Shown here: piece after piece, positions 1 through 6,263 of the stretch | Numbering within the stretch: position 1 is the first letter of the stretch | Layout: the number at the start of each line of letters is the position of its first letter | DNA from: UBA6220 sp041651335 | Lineage (GTDB): Bacteria > Patescibacteriota > Minisyncoccia > Minisyncoccales > Minisyncoccaceae | Assembly: GCA_041651335.1 (NCBI GenBank) | Contig: JBAZJL010000012.1 | Location: 1-11,916 of the forward strand | Direction of reading: 5' to 3' | DNA length: 11,916 nucleotides | Translations under genes and position numbers: made by a program | Notes under the pieces: generated by a model | Seen by the model: the letters and a program-made list of their open reading frames with translations, nothing else | The model's database searches: none | Told to the model about the DNA's origin: nothing

Positions 1-132
1 GGAACCTCAAAAGAGGCTGGATTTTCCTTGTAAAATAACCGTAATTGGCGTATAATTTTATCAATACGACCATAAGATAAGGTCTTTAAGGCGAATACCG
101 GTTCAAAGTTCCGGACATCGTCACCGCATTTG
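1..132. other. Unassigned left edge
   Basis: I do not recognise a gene here. Read on the minus strand, one frame stays open for about 42 codons off the window edge (including the string LSYGRIDKIIRQLRLFYKEN), but it has no ATG, GTG or TTG start and a stop lies just upstream, so it may be chance. On the plus strand every frame stops within about 55 bases. A strong plus-strand terminator begins at 133, so a transcript from outside the window, perhaps an RNA gene, may end here. I could not match this stretch to tmRNA, RNase P RNA, SRP RNA or rRNA ends. Confidence 0.3.
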
Positions 133-168
133 ACAAAATTACCCCCTTAACGGGGGTTGTTTTGTTAA
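133..168 (+). terminator. Intrinsic terminator, possibly bidirectional
   Basis: ACCCCC (141-146) pairs with GGGGGT (152-157) around a short loop. The stem is extended by ACAAAA (133-138) with TTTTGT (160-165), and a T-rich stretch follows. The GC core with T-rich tail best fits ending a plus-strand transcript that enters from the left edge. It also insulates the following tRNA-fragment elements. Confidence 0.75.
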
Positions 169-172
169 TTAA

Positions 173-193
173 TGACGAGCAGTAGGATTCGAA
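173..193 (-). pseudogene. Orphan tRNA 3' end (T-loop and acceptor strand only)
   Basis: On the minus strand this reads TTCGAATCCTAC followed by TGCTCGTCA, which has the form of a T-loop, T-stem 3' strand and acceptor 3' strand. No D-arm, anticodon arm or 5' acceptor strand lies beside it; the expected T-stem 5' strand is replaced by a repeat core. The C at the discriminator position would suit tRNA-His, but the fragment is too short to assign. It is either a remnant or the flanking arm of the adjacent repeat element. Confidence 0.45.
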
Positions 194-264
194 CGCGCAG
201 GCCTGACGAGGCCGAGCGGGGCCCGAGTGCGGTTTCACCAGAAACCGACAACTCGGGCGAATCC
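185..264 (+). repeat. T-arm-linked structured element, copy Ser-1
   Basis: The core is 194-257. The outer stem is GGATTCG (185-191) with CGAATCC (258-264). The first hairpin is GGCCT-gacg-AGGCC (200-213). The second is CCCGAGT (222-228) with ACTCGGG (251-257) enclosing CGGTTTC-acca-GAAACCG (230-247). The loops GACG and ACCA match the other copies while the stems differ by paired changes, so the fold is conserved. Its two flanks come from different tRNA 3' ends, one on each strand. It is the most diverged copy. I assign the plus strand because here it carries the GACG/ACCA reading. Function unknown. Confidence 0.75.
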
Positions 265-278
265 CTCCCTCTCCGCCA
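258..278 (+). pseudogene. tRNA-Ser-like 3' end fragment with encoded CCA
   Basis: The sequence CGAATCCC-TCCCTCTCC-G-CCA matches the end of a bacterial tRNA-Ser: T-loop remainder, T-stem 3' strand, acceptor strand, discriminator G and CCA. The 5' part of a tRNA is absent; a structured repeat core stands where the T-stem 5' strand should be. The same fragment recurs at 385-404 but ends CCC instead of CCA. It may be a remnant of a tRNA-Ser gene or part of the element. A complete tRNA-Ser is not visible in the window. Confidence 0.6.
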
Positions 279-299
279 AATATGTTTTAATAATTGAAA

Positions 300-392
300 G
301 GGATTCGAAGGCGGAGGCGTGACGGCGCCAAGCCCGGCCTGAGAAGTCCGCCAGCTGGCGGACTACCAGAAATTGACGCGAGGGCGAATCCC
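300..392 (+). repeat. T-arm-linked structured element, copy Ser-2 (hairpin disrupted)
   Basis: The core is 310-384. The outer stem is GGGATTCG (300-307) with CGAATCCC (385-392). The first hairpin is GGCGT-gacg-GCGCC (316-329), where the last pair is T.G on this strand but C.A on the other. The conserved strings AGCCCGGCCTGAG and ACCAGAAATTGACGCG are present, but the 5' arm of the second hairpin is replaced by a perfect 20-nt palindrome at 345-364. This copy is therefore probably a damaged or altered version. A tRNA-Ser-like 3' end follows directly, as in the neighbouring copy. Confidence 0.75.
345..364. repeat. 20-nt perfect palindrome nested in repeat core
   Basis: AGTCCGCCAG is followed directly by its own reverse complement, CTGGCGGACT. 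It sits where the other repeat copies carry the 5' arm of the ACCA hairpin, and the rest of the core is intact on both sides. It looks like a secondary insertion or replacement by a second, unrelated palindromic repeat. Confidence 0.7.
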
Positions 393-413
393 TCCCTCTC
401 CGCCCAACACAAA

Positions 414-437
414 AACTATCCTTTGGGTAGTTTTTTT
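414..437 (+). terminator. Intrinsic terminator downstream of the Ser elements
   Basis: AACTATCC (414-421), loop TTT, GGGTAGTT (425-432), then a run of seven T. The stem has a T.G pair when read on the plus strand and an A.C mismatch on the minus strand, so it favours plus-strand transcripts. No plus-strand protein gene precedes it, so the transcript it ends is probably the element/tRNA-fragment RNA of 173-405. Confidence 0.7.
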
Positions 438-451
438 ATTGAATAAAAATT

Positions 452-477
452 AAAAAACACCCTTTTTCGAGTGTTTT
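452..477 (-). terminator. Intrinsic terminator of the 613-aa gene
   Basis: Read on the minus strand, AAACACTC pairs with GGGTGTTT (one T.G pair) around the loop GAAAAA, followed by a T-rich tract. It lies about 25 bases past the stop codon of the minus-strand gene at 502-2343. Confidence 0.7.
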
Positions 478-501
478 AAATTTAAATTAAAAAATAAAAT
501 T

Positions 502-2343
502 TTATTTTTCTTCTTCTTTGAAGGCAATATTAATTTCGCTCATACCAAAAGCTCGGCTCCATTTAGGATAAAACTTAGCCAAGTTTTTAATTAAAAATTT
601 TGCTCCGCTTTGTTGGGTTAAAAATAAAGGTAGATAATCTTCTAATTTACCATCATGCCCTATTTCCAAAAGCTTGTCTTTAAGCTGAGGATTAGTAAAA
701 CCGATTTTATCCAAATTATCAAAATTATAAATTTCTTTAAAAACCGAATACAAAGTTGATTGAATAATTTCGCCTTGCATTGAATTAAAAGATCTATATT
801 TTTTGAATCCACGGGAAGAATCTGGAGAAACGCCTCTTACGTCCGAAGAAATATCTACACCCGGCACTTCTTTACCATCTTGATCAAAAAACTTTTGAGC
901 CAATAAAACTCCACGCTTTTCAAATTTTGCTCGATTTTTTTTAATATATTCTTGTAAAATTGGCAAAGCTCGATTAATCCCCTTTTCTCCAATAAAAATA
1001 ATTATCTTATCTCTTTGATTAATGGTTTCGGCAATTACTTCGGCTGTAGGATCAAACATGGCAATTGTGTTTGCGCCAAAACCAAATCTAGAAATGTCTT
1101 CATCTACGCTCAGCTTACCAATAATCTCTGAATAAACTTTGATTACGTCTTGATTTTCCAAATTAAAATAAATCCGATATTTAGATGGCTCTCTTTCTCT
1201 TTGCGTCATTGCTCCAATAGACAAATCATAATAATTTGATTCATAAAAAAGCCACCCATTTTCTAAAAAGTATGGAGTAGTATATTTTTCTTCTTCATGA
1301 ATTTTTCCTTTTAAGTCTTTTATTTCAACTTTTTGTTTTCTTTCTGAAATTTTATCGATATTATTTTTTTTAAATTCGTTGGCTGCAGCAATCCAAGTGC
1401 GATTAACCGGCTGTTTTAACCAATCTTCCACTTGTTTATTACGAGCGGCAAAAAAACTTTGTTCATCAATTGTGCCATCGGCATTAATTCGATAATCCAC
1501 TCCTTTTTTCAACTTTAAAGCTCGACCAGTCCAATGTTTATAAAAATCACCACCGTAATAAACCCAATCCCTGATAATAGCCATGATTTCTTCAGCTTTT
1601 TCTTCATCAACAATATTTTGCTTTTGCTTTAAATATTTAATAGTTAAAAATCTGGCATTAGGATCAATTTCTAATCCTCCTACTTTTATAACCGGCTTTA
1701 TTTTTATTATTTCCGGTTCAATTTTTGGAATAAAAGAATCTTCTGACTTTTCAAATAAATCTGGCTGAATTTTTGAAGGCATTTCCGTAACCGAAGAAGA
1801 TGGTTTGATTCTTTTAATCGGACTCTCTGCTCCAACAATTCGGAAAGAAATATCATAAATCAGATTAGTATAAATCATTTTGTCAACTTCATTTGCCAGG
1901 TCAAAATTAAAAGCTCCGGGCTGATTGTTTTTTTTAAATTCACGATATTCATTTCTGATTTTATTTAAAACAAATCTTTCTTCTTCGCTTAAACCCTCAA
2001 TATCTTTTTCATCTTTAATATAATGGCCGATTATTTCTTCAGCCTCTTTCTGATTATTGGTAATTTCATCTTGTTTGATTGGCAAAAAATTTTTAAATCT
2101 TTCAAAAAAGGCTTCGGTTTTTTCTTTTTCTCTTTGAAGGGCTTTTTCTTCTAAACTTTCTGCGATTATTCTTCTTTTTTCAATCTCTAGTTCGCTTTTT
2201 CCGCTCTCTGGCTGGCTTTCATCTAACTCAACTCCTATCTCCCCAGCCAACCCGCTATAATCATGATAAATCAAATTAGCGGAATTATTTTTGCTTCCGA
2301 TTGAGACAACAGAATTTTTAGGATCTTTTGCCTGATCTTCCAT
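502..2343 (-). CDS. Hypothetical 613-aa protein; C-terminal half faintly HopA1-like
   Basis: I do not recognise this protein with certainty. The first ~110 residues are charged and probably helical (Glu/Lys-rich, coiled-coil-like), with no signal peptide or membrane segment, so it should be cytoplasmic or exported by an unusual route. A Pro/Ile/Lys-rich linker lies near residues 175-225. The C-terminal part (about 385-560) contains YRIYFNLEN, a hydrophobic strand RDKIIIFIGEKG, then RGVLLAQKF and SSRGFKKYRSFNS. This order loosely resembles the HopA1 effector-like fold often annotated in Patescibacteria; that is inference only. It starts at an ATG preceded by an AT-rich leader without a Shine-Dalgarno site, has its own TATAAT box upstream and a terminator downstream, and so is probably a single-gene unit. 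Confidence 0.75.
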   Translation of the reverse strand: MEDQAKDPKNSVVSIGSKNNSANLIYHDYSGLAGEIGVELDESQPESGKSELEIEKRRIIAESLEEKALQREKEKTEAFFERFKNFLPIKQDEITNNQKEAEEIIGHYIKDEKDIEGLSEEERFVLNKIRNEYREFKKNNQPGAFNFDLANEVDKMIYTNLIYDISFRIVGAESPIKRIKPSSSVTEMPSKIQPDLFEKSEDSFIPKIEPEIIKIKPVIKVGGLEIDPNARFLTIKYLKQKQNIVDEEKAEEIMAIIRDWVYYGGDFYKHWTGRALKLKKGVDYRINADGTIDEQSFFAARNKQVEDWLKQPVNRTWIAAANEFKKNNIDKISERKQKVEIKDLKGKIHEEEKYTTPYFLENGWLFYESNYYDLSIGAMTQREREPSKYRIYFNLENQDVIKVYSEIIGKLSVDEDISRFGFGANTIAMFDPTAEVIAETINQRDKIIIFIGEKGINRALPILQEYIKKNRAKFEKRGVLLAQKFFDQDGKEVPGVDISSDVRGVSPDSSRGFKKYRSFNSMQGEIIQSTLYSVFKEIYNFDNLDKIGFTNPQLKDKLLEIGHDGKLEDYLPLFLTQQSGAKFLIKNLAKFYPKWSRAFGMSEINIAFKEEEK

Positions 2344-2371
2344 AATTTATTTTTAATCTTTTTCTGGTTTA

Positions 2372-2377
2372 ATTATA
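2372..2377 (-). promoter_or_regulatory. -10 box for the 613-aa gene
   Basis: TATAAT on the minus strand, about 30 bases upstream of the ATG of the gene ending at 2343. At 17-bp spacing the -35 position reads TTTAAT, which is weak. It separates this gene from the upstream CapA-like gene, whose stop is only about 65 bases away. Confidence 0.5.
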
Positions 2378-2408
2378 ACTTAATTTTTTTAAAAATTAAA
2401 GATACTGC

Positions 2409-3476
2409 TCATTCAAAAATTATTTCCAAGGGCATTCTTTCTAAAATCTTTTGAGCTTCTTCTGAATTCAATATTCTGGGTTGGCAATAGTCATCTATTT
2501 TTACTGCCTTTATCTCCAAATCTTTTACTCCGGATTTATCAAAAATTACTTTAATCATTGCCCCTTCTCTGGTTTCCTCAGACCACATTTGATCGAAAAT
2601 AAAATTTCCCAAAGAATAAAATATGTATTTGCCTTTGTATTTTTCAATCGGCTCTACTACGTGCGGATGATGCCCTATTACCATTTCTGCTCCACTGTCT
2701 ATGGCCAAACGCGCAAATCTTTTTTGTTTTTCGCTGGCTTCATTATGGTATTCATTTCCAGAATGCATAGAAACAATTACAAAATCTGCTTGGGCTCTCG
2801 CCTGATTAACAGCTTGAATCATTTTTTCTTCGTTCATAAAAGCAATTCCCGGCAAATCATTTGTCGCCCCATAGGATTCTGGAGTAAAGTCAATATCATC
2901 GAAAGCTAAAAAAGCAAAACTTAAATCATTACTTTTAATTATTGTTGGAGAATAGGCTTGTTTTAAATTTATTCCAGCGCCAACATATTTTATTCCCGCC
3001 TCATCTAAATATTGAAAGGTTTCTTTTAATCCTTGCCAACCAAAATTAAGAGTATGGTTGTTGGCCAAAGAAAGAATAGAAAAATTGCTGGCTTTTAATT
3101 CTTTTTCTAATCCTGGATTACTGCGAAAAAGCATTTCTCCTGGTTTGATTGCCCGGCCCTCGGCAATCGGAGTTTCTAAATTTCCAAAAACAATATCCCC
3201 GGTATTCAAATATTCCCTGGTTTTTAAAAAAGGATAATCAGGGCCATATTTAGCAATTTTTATTTCAACGCCCCGAGTAAGCATGATATCCCCTACAGCA
3301 ATCAGCGAGACCTGCCTAGGTTTTAATTTGGAAAAGGATTTTAAATCAAAAAAATTATTATTTTCAAAACAAGAGTTAAAATAATTTTTAAAAAACGGCT
3401 GACTAATAGAAACGGCTAAAATTAAAAAAAATACCAAAACACCTGTTATTAAAATAATTTTTTTGATTTTTTCCAT
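2409..3476 (-). CDS. CapA/PGA_cap-family metallophosphatase-fold protein, membrane-anchored
   Basis: The 355-aa protein has a short basic N-terminus and one hydrophobic segment at about residues 6-25, predicting a signal anchor with the enzyme domain outside the membrane. The PGA_cap/CapA domain starts near residue 56: AVGDIMLTRG (60-69), FGNLETPI (97-104), SLANNHTLNFG (136-146), VSMHSGNEY (235-243), IGHHPHVVEP (267-276) and YSLGNFIFD (287-295). These supply the Asp, Asn and His metal ligands typical of the family. Family members act in poly-gamma-glutamate or capsule synthesis and related wall-polymer metabolism. No capB or capC is visible here, so the true substrate is unknown. It has a good promoter of its own. 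Confidence 0.87.
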   Translation of the reverse strand: MEKIKKIILITGVLVFFLILAVSISQPFFKNYFNSCFENNNFFDLKSFSKLKPRQVSLIAVGDIMLTRGVEIKIAKYGPDYPFLKTREYLNTGDIVFGNLETPIAEGRAIKPGEMLFRSNPGLEKELKASNFSILSLANNHTLNFGWQGLKETFQYLDEAGIKYVGAGINLKQAYSPTIIKSNDLSFAFLAFDDIDFTPESYGATNDLPGIAFMNEEKMIQAVNQARAQADFVIVSMHSGNEYHNEASEKQKRFARLAIDSGAEMVIGHHPHVVEPIEKYKGKYIFYSLGNFIFDQMWSEETREGAMIKVIFDKSGVKDLEIKAVKIDDYCQPRILNSEEAQKILERMPLEIIFE

Positions 3477-3497
3477 TGTTGTTTGGTTTATTTTTTT

Positions 3498-3526
3498 ATT
3501 ATAACAACTTGCTTATTCGCTGTCGA
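3498..3526 (-). promoter_or_regulatory. Sigma70-type promoter of the CapA-like gene
   Basis: On the minus strand TCGACA (3521-3526) and TATAAT (3498-3503) are separated by exactly 17 bp. Only one base differs from TTGACA-17-TATAAT. The ATG lies about 20 bases downstream of the -10 box, giving a short leader with no Shine-Dalgarno site. Confidence 0.75.
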
Positions 3527-3543
3527 TAAATAAAGCAGACAAA

Positions 3544-3572
3544 AATGTTTGGGAGCTAAGCTCCCAAACATT
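3544..3572 (-). terminator. Hairpin terminator, 13-bp stem, T run on the minus strand
   Basis: AATGTTTGGGAGC (3544-3556) pairs perfectly with GCTCCCAAACATT (3560-3572) around three bases. On the minus strand it is followed by TTTTTGTC; the plus side is also T-rich. No plus-strand gene lies to its left, so its likely role is to end minus-strand transcripts from the tRNA-Arg array, where the only minus-strand candidates are the repeat elements. Confidence 0.65.
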
Positions 3573-3618
3573 GCTTTTCTTGATTATTGTTGTATTTTTG
3601 CTAAGATAAAGCTCATTA

Positions 3619-3771
3619 GTCCTCATAGTTCAATGGATAGAATGCAAGCTTGCGGAGCTTGCGATAGAGGTTCGACCTTCGAGTCAATTTCTGATGAAAT
3701 TACTCTCAGGCCCGGCTCGCCACCGTCGTGGCTCCGCCCTTGATTGAGTACAATCAAGCCTCTTGAGGACT
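3619..3771 (+). pseudogene. Interrupted tRNA-Arg(GCG), copy 1
   Basis: Bases 3619-3675 equal the intact tRNA-Arg from the 5' end through TTCGA of the T-loop, including the GCG anticodon arm. An 81-nt structured insert (3676-3756) follows, then AG, CCTCT and TGAGGAC, ending at 3771. Total length is 153 nt, exactly 72 + 81. If the insert were removed the T-loop would be TTCGAAG and the discriminator T instead of A. Whether this is a dead copy or an intron-like arrangement cannot be settled from sequence; I favour a disrupted copy because an intact gene follows. Confidence 0.65.
3666..3763 (-). repeat. T-arm-linked structured element, copy Arg-1
   Basis: The core is 3676-3739. Read on the minus strand it has GCCAC-gacg-GTGGC, then GAGCCGGGCCTGAG, then an AATTTC-atca-GAAATT hairpin, where the loop differs by one base from the usual ACCA. 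The outer stem joins the tRNA-Arg T-arm halves, AGAGGTTCGA (3666-3675) with TCAAGCCTCT (3754-3763), imperfectly. An additional 8-bp hairpin (3739-3758, loop AGTA on plus) lies between the core and the tRNA tail and is absent from other loci. The GGGC/GCCT pairing contains a G.T on the minus strand but A.C on plus. The element is antisense to the tRNA. Confidence 0.75.
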
Positions 3772-3808
3772 ATGAAAAAAAGATCTTTAAAACAGCAGTA
3801 AATATTCA

Positions 3809-3961
3809 GTCCTCATAGTTCAATGGATAGAATGCAAGCTTGCGGAGCTTGCGATAGAGGTTCGACCTTCGAGTCAATTTCTGGTGAAATTACTCTCAGG
3901 CCCGGCTCGCCACCGTCGTGGCTCCGCCCTTGATTGAGTACAATCAAGCCTCTTGAGGACT
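3809..3961 (+). pseudogene. Interrupted tRNA-Arg(GCG), copy 2
   Basis: Same arrangement as the first interrupted copy: tRNA 5' part 3809-3865, insert 3866-3946, tRNA tail to 3961. Upstream it shares the spacer ending AATATTCA with the intact gene, whereas copy 1 has a different upstream flank. This suggests the original tRNA locus was expanded by duplication of a unit bounded within the tRNA. Confidence 0.65.
3856..3953 (-). repeat. T-arm-linked structured element, copy Arg-2
   Basis: The core is 3866-3929. It matches copy Arg-1 except that the hairpin loop reads ACCA on the minus strand, as at the Glu and right-end loci. It carries the same extra 8-bp hairpin (3929-3948) next to the tRNA tail, and the outer stem is again supplied by the tRNA-Arg T-arm. 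Confidence 0.75.
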
Positions 3962-3998
3962 ATGAAAAAAAGATCTTTAAAACAGCAGTAAATATTCA

Positions 3999-4070
3999 GT
4001 CCTCATAGTTCAATGGATAGAATGCAAGCTTGCGGAGCTTGCGATAGAGGTTCGACTCCTCTTGAGGACA
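3999..4070 (+). tRNA. tRNA-Arg(GCG), intact copy
   Basis: A complete 72-nt cloverleaf: acceptor GTCCTCA with TGAGGAC, D-stem GTTC with GAAT, anticodon stem CAAGC with GCTTG around TTGCGGA (anticodon GCG, reading CGC), and T-arm AGAGG-TTCGACT-CCTCT. The discriminator is A and no CCA is encoded (CAT follows), so CCA must be added after transcription. It is the only uninterrupted copy of this tRNA in the array and is probably the functional one. recG begins 46 bases downstream on the same strand. Confidence 0.93.
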
Positions 4071-4116
4071 CATTTGTTTAATTTATTTTATAAGCATTAA
4101 ATTGCTTTATTACATA

Positions 4117-6261
4117 ATGACCTTTTCTACTCCCATTGAAGAACTACCTAAAGTTGGCTCTGCTCTGGCCAAAAGATTAAAATCTTTAAAAATCAAAAAT
4201 TTAGGCGATTTGCTTTTTTATTTTCCCAGGACTTATCAAGATTTGTCTGATATTTCCAAAATTAAAAATATAAAAATAAACGAAAATATCACTATTCTCG
4301 GAAAACTTTTAGAAATCGGGCAAGAAAGAACTTGGATTAAAAAAATGACTATCACCAAGGCAATTGTTCAAGATGAAACCGGCTCAATTGAACTTGTTTG
4401 GTTTAATCAGCCTTTTCTTTCTAAATCTTTAAAAAAAGGAGACGAATTAATGGTTTCTGGAAAACCATCTATCGATAAAAGCGGACACATTGTTTTAAGC
4501 TCTCCGATTTACGAAAAAATATCACTTCAAGAAACAACTCATCTTGGACGAATCGTGCCTATTTATCCAGAAACTCGAAGCGCTTCTTCGCGCTTTATCC
4601 GCTATATTTTAAAACCAAGCTTAGTGGCTATTAAAAATAAAATTCCCGAAACTTTACCAAAAGAAATATTGGAGCAAACTGGACTATTAAGTTTGCGCGA
4701 AGCGCTTTATCAAATTCATTTTCCAGATTCTTTAAAATCAGCCCAAAAAGCCAGGGAAAGATTTTCTTTTGAAAATATATTTTTTATCTGCCTTTTTGGA
4801 GCAAAGAATAAAATGGATTTTAAAAAAGAAAGCGCCCCAGCAATCCCAGAAAACAAAGAAATAATTAATCGTTTTTTAAATTCTCTTCCTTTTGAATTAA
4901 CTGCTGGGCAAGCCAAGGCTGGGCAAGAAATTATAAAAGATATGAGCCGATCTTATCCCATGAACCGCCTTCTTCAGGGAGACGTTGGATCAGGGAAAAC
5001 AGCAGTTGCTGTGCTTTCTTCGATTAATGCTATTAAAAATAAAAACCAAGTAGTAGTAATGGCTCCCACGGAAATACTGGCCAAACAACACTTTAAAACT
5101 TTTTTTCAATTATTAAAAGATTTTAATATTAATATCGGCTTTTTAACTGGCAAAGAAGATAAGTATTATTCTAAAAAATTAAAAACCGATACTATTGAAA
5201 TCTCTAGAGCAAAAATGCTCCAAAAAACCGAAAATGGAGAAATAGATATTTTAATCGGAACCCATGCCCTAATCGCTCCGACAAAAAAAAATAAAAAAAC
5301 CAAGACTAAAAATCAAAAAGCTAAAATTATTTTTAAAAATCTGGGCTTAGTTGTTGTGGATGAACAGCATCGTTTCGGTGTTGCCCAACGCGCCGCGCTT
5401 TGTGCTAAAAGCAGTGAAAAAATACCTCATTTGCTTTCTATGACTGCCACCCCAATCCCCCGAACCCTGGCTTTAACTATTTGGGGAGATTTAGATTTAA
5501 GCACAATCAATGAATTGCCAAAAGGAAGAAAAAAAATAATCACCAAGATCGTAAACGAAGCCGAACGCCAAAAAACTTATCAATTTATTGAACAAGAAAT
5601 CAAAAATGGACGACAAGCTTTTGTGATTTGCCCTAGAATAGAATCATCAGAAGATGACACCGAAAACCAAATTGACATTAAGGCCGTAAAAGATGAATAC
5701 GAAAAACTTTCTAAAAAAATCTTTCCGAAGCTAAAAATAGAAATGCTTCACGGAAAAATGACGCCTAAAGAAAAAGAAAAAATAATGAAAGATTTCAAGC
5801 TAAAAAAATTTGATATTCTGGTTTCTACCTCTGTGGTCGAGGTTGGGATTGATATTCCTAACGCCACAGTAATGATGATTGAAGGAGCAGATCGATTTGG
5901 CTTAGCTCAACTGCATCAATTTCGTGGTCGAGTTGGAAGAGGAGAACATCAATCTTATTGTTTTCTTCTTACTTCTTCGGGATCAGGACAGACAAAACAA
6001 AGATTACAAGCAATGATAAAATATGATAGCGGTTTTGAATTATCAGAAATTGATTTGAAAATAAGGGGCCCTGGAGATTTTGTGGGAGTGCGACAATGGG
6101 GACTTCCTGATTTTGCTTTTGAGTCTTTAAAAGAACCAAAATTAATTGAAAAAACAAAAAAAATCGCAGAAACGATTTTAAGCCACAGCCCAGATTTATC
6201 TCAATACCCTATTTTAAAAACCAGACTAGAAGCTTTTGAAGAACGAATCCATCTGGAATAA
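4117..6261 (+). CDS. recG: ATP-dependent DNA helicase RecG
   Basis: RecG remodels stalled replication forks and branch-migrates Holliday junctions in the cytoplasm. The 714-aa product (E. coli RecG is about 693) has an N-terminal helix-hairpin-helix-like start (IEELPKVGSALAKRL), a wedge/OB domain around residues 50-150 and two helicase lobes. Visible motifs are Walker A GDVGSGKT (from ~287), DEQHRFG (~415), SMTATPIPRTLA, VVEVGIDIPNATVM and QFRGRVGRGEH (~600). A Lys-rich insertion (NKKTKTKNQKAK) sits between motif Ia and DEQH. I start at the ATG at 4117; a TTG 15 bases upstream in frame is less likely because MTFSTPIEELPKVG is the family-like beginning. The gene ends two bases before the stop of the convergent phosphoesterase gene. 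Confidence 0.95.
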   Translation: MTFSTPIEELPKVGSALAKRLKSLKIKNLGDLLFYFPRTYQDLSDISKIKNIKINENITILGKLLEIGQERTWIKKMTITKAIVQDETGSIELVWFNQPFLSKSLKKGDELMVSGKPSIDKSGHIVLSSPIYEKISLQETTHLGRIVPIYPETRSASSRFIRYILKPSLVAIKNKIPETLPKEILEQTGLLSLREALYQIHFPDSLKSAQKARERFSFENIFFICLFGAKNKMDFKKESAPAIPENKEIINRFLNSLPFELTAGQAKAGQEIIKDMSRSYPMNRLLQGDVGSGKTAVAVLSSINAIKNKNQVVVMAPTEILAKQHFKTFFQLLKDFNINIGFLTGKEDKYYSKKLKTDTIEISRAKMLQKTENGEIDILIGTHALIAPTKKNKKTKTKNQKAKIIFKNLGLVVVDEQHRFGVAQRAALCAKSSEKIPHLLSMTATPIPRTLALTIWGDLDLSTINELPKGRKKIITKIVNEAERQKTYQFIEQEIKNGRQAFVICPRIESSEDDTENQIDIKAVKDEYEKLSKKIFPKLKIEMLHGKMTPKEKEKIMKDFKLKKFDILVSTSVVEVGIDIPNATVMMIEGADRFGLAQLHQFRGRVGRGEHQSYCFLLTSSGSGQTKQRLQAMIKYDSGFELSEIDLKIRGPGDFVGVRQWGLPDFAFESLKEPKLIEKTKKIAETILSHSPDLSQYPILKTRLEAFEERIHLE

Positions 6262-6263
6262 AA

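Larger units (their letters stand above)
3619..3998 (+). repeat. Two tandem 190-bp units in the tRNA-Arg array
   Basis: Units start at 3619 and 3809, and the intact tRNA-Arg at 3999 begins the third, so the period is exactly 190 bp. Each unit holds the tRNA 5' part up to the T-loop, an 81-nt insert, the tRNA 3' tail and a spacer. I see one substitution between the two units (A to G in the CTGATGAA/CTGGTGAA loop region). Such near-identity implies recent duplication or ongoing homogenisation. Confidence 0.9.

Noticed and set aside
185..392. Integron attC sites
   Set aside because: No GTTRRRY/RYYYAAC core sites flank the elements and no integrase is in the window; the outer inverted repeats match tRNA T-arms instead.
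3686..3705. Hammerhead ribozyme core (CTGATGAAA) in the first Arg copy
   Set aside because: Every other core with this loop has CTGGTGAA at this position, the string forms the loop of a simple hairpin, and no hammerhead stems or cleavage site surround it.
3549..3743. 64-aa plus-strand open frame
   Set aside because: It runs through a terminator hairpin, the tRNA-Arg copy and the structured insert; its composition reflects RNA genes, not protein.
3676..3756. Classical tRNA intron
   Set aside because: The site is the T-loop, there are no group I core elements, a substituted discriminator base accompanies it, and related cores occur where no 5' tRNA half exists. Kept only as an alternative in the findings.
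4102..4116. Upstream TTG start for recG
   Set aside because: The ATG at 4117 begins the family-like N-terminus; the extra five residues (MLYYI when TTG is read as Met) have no counterpart I recognise.
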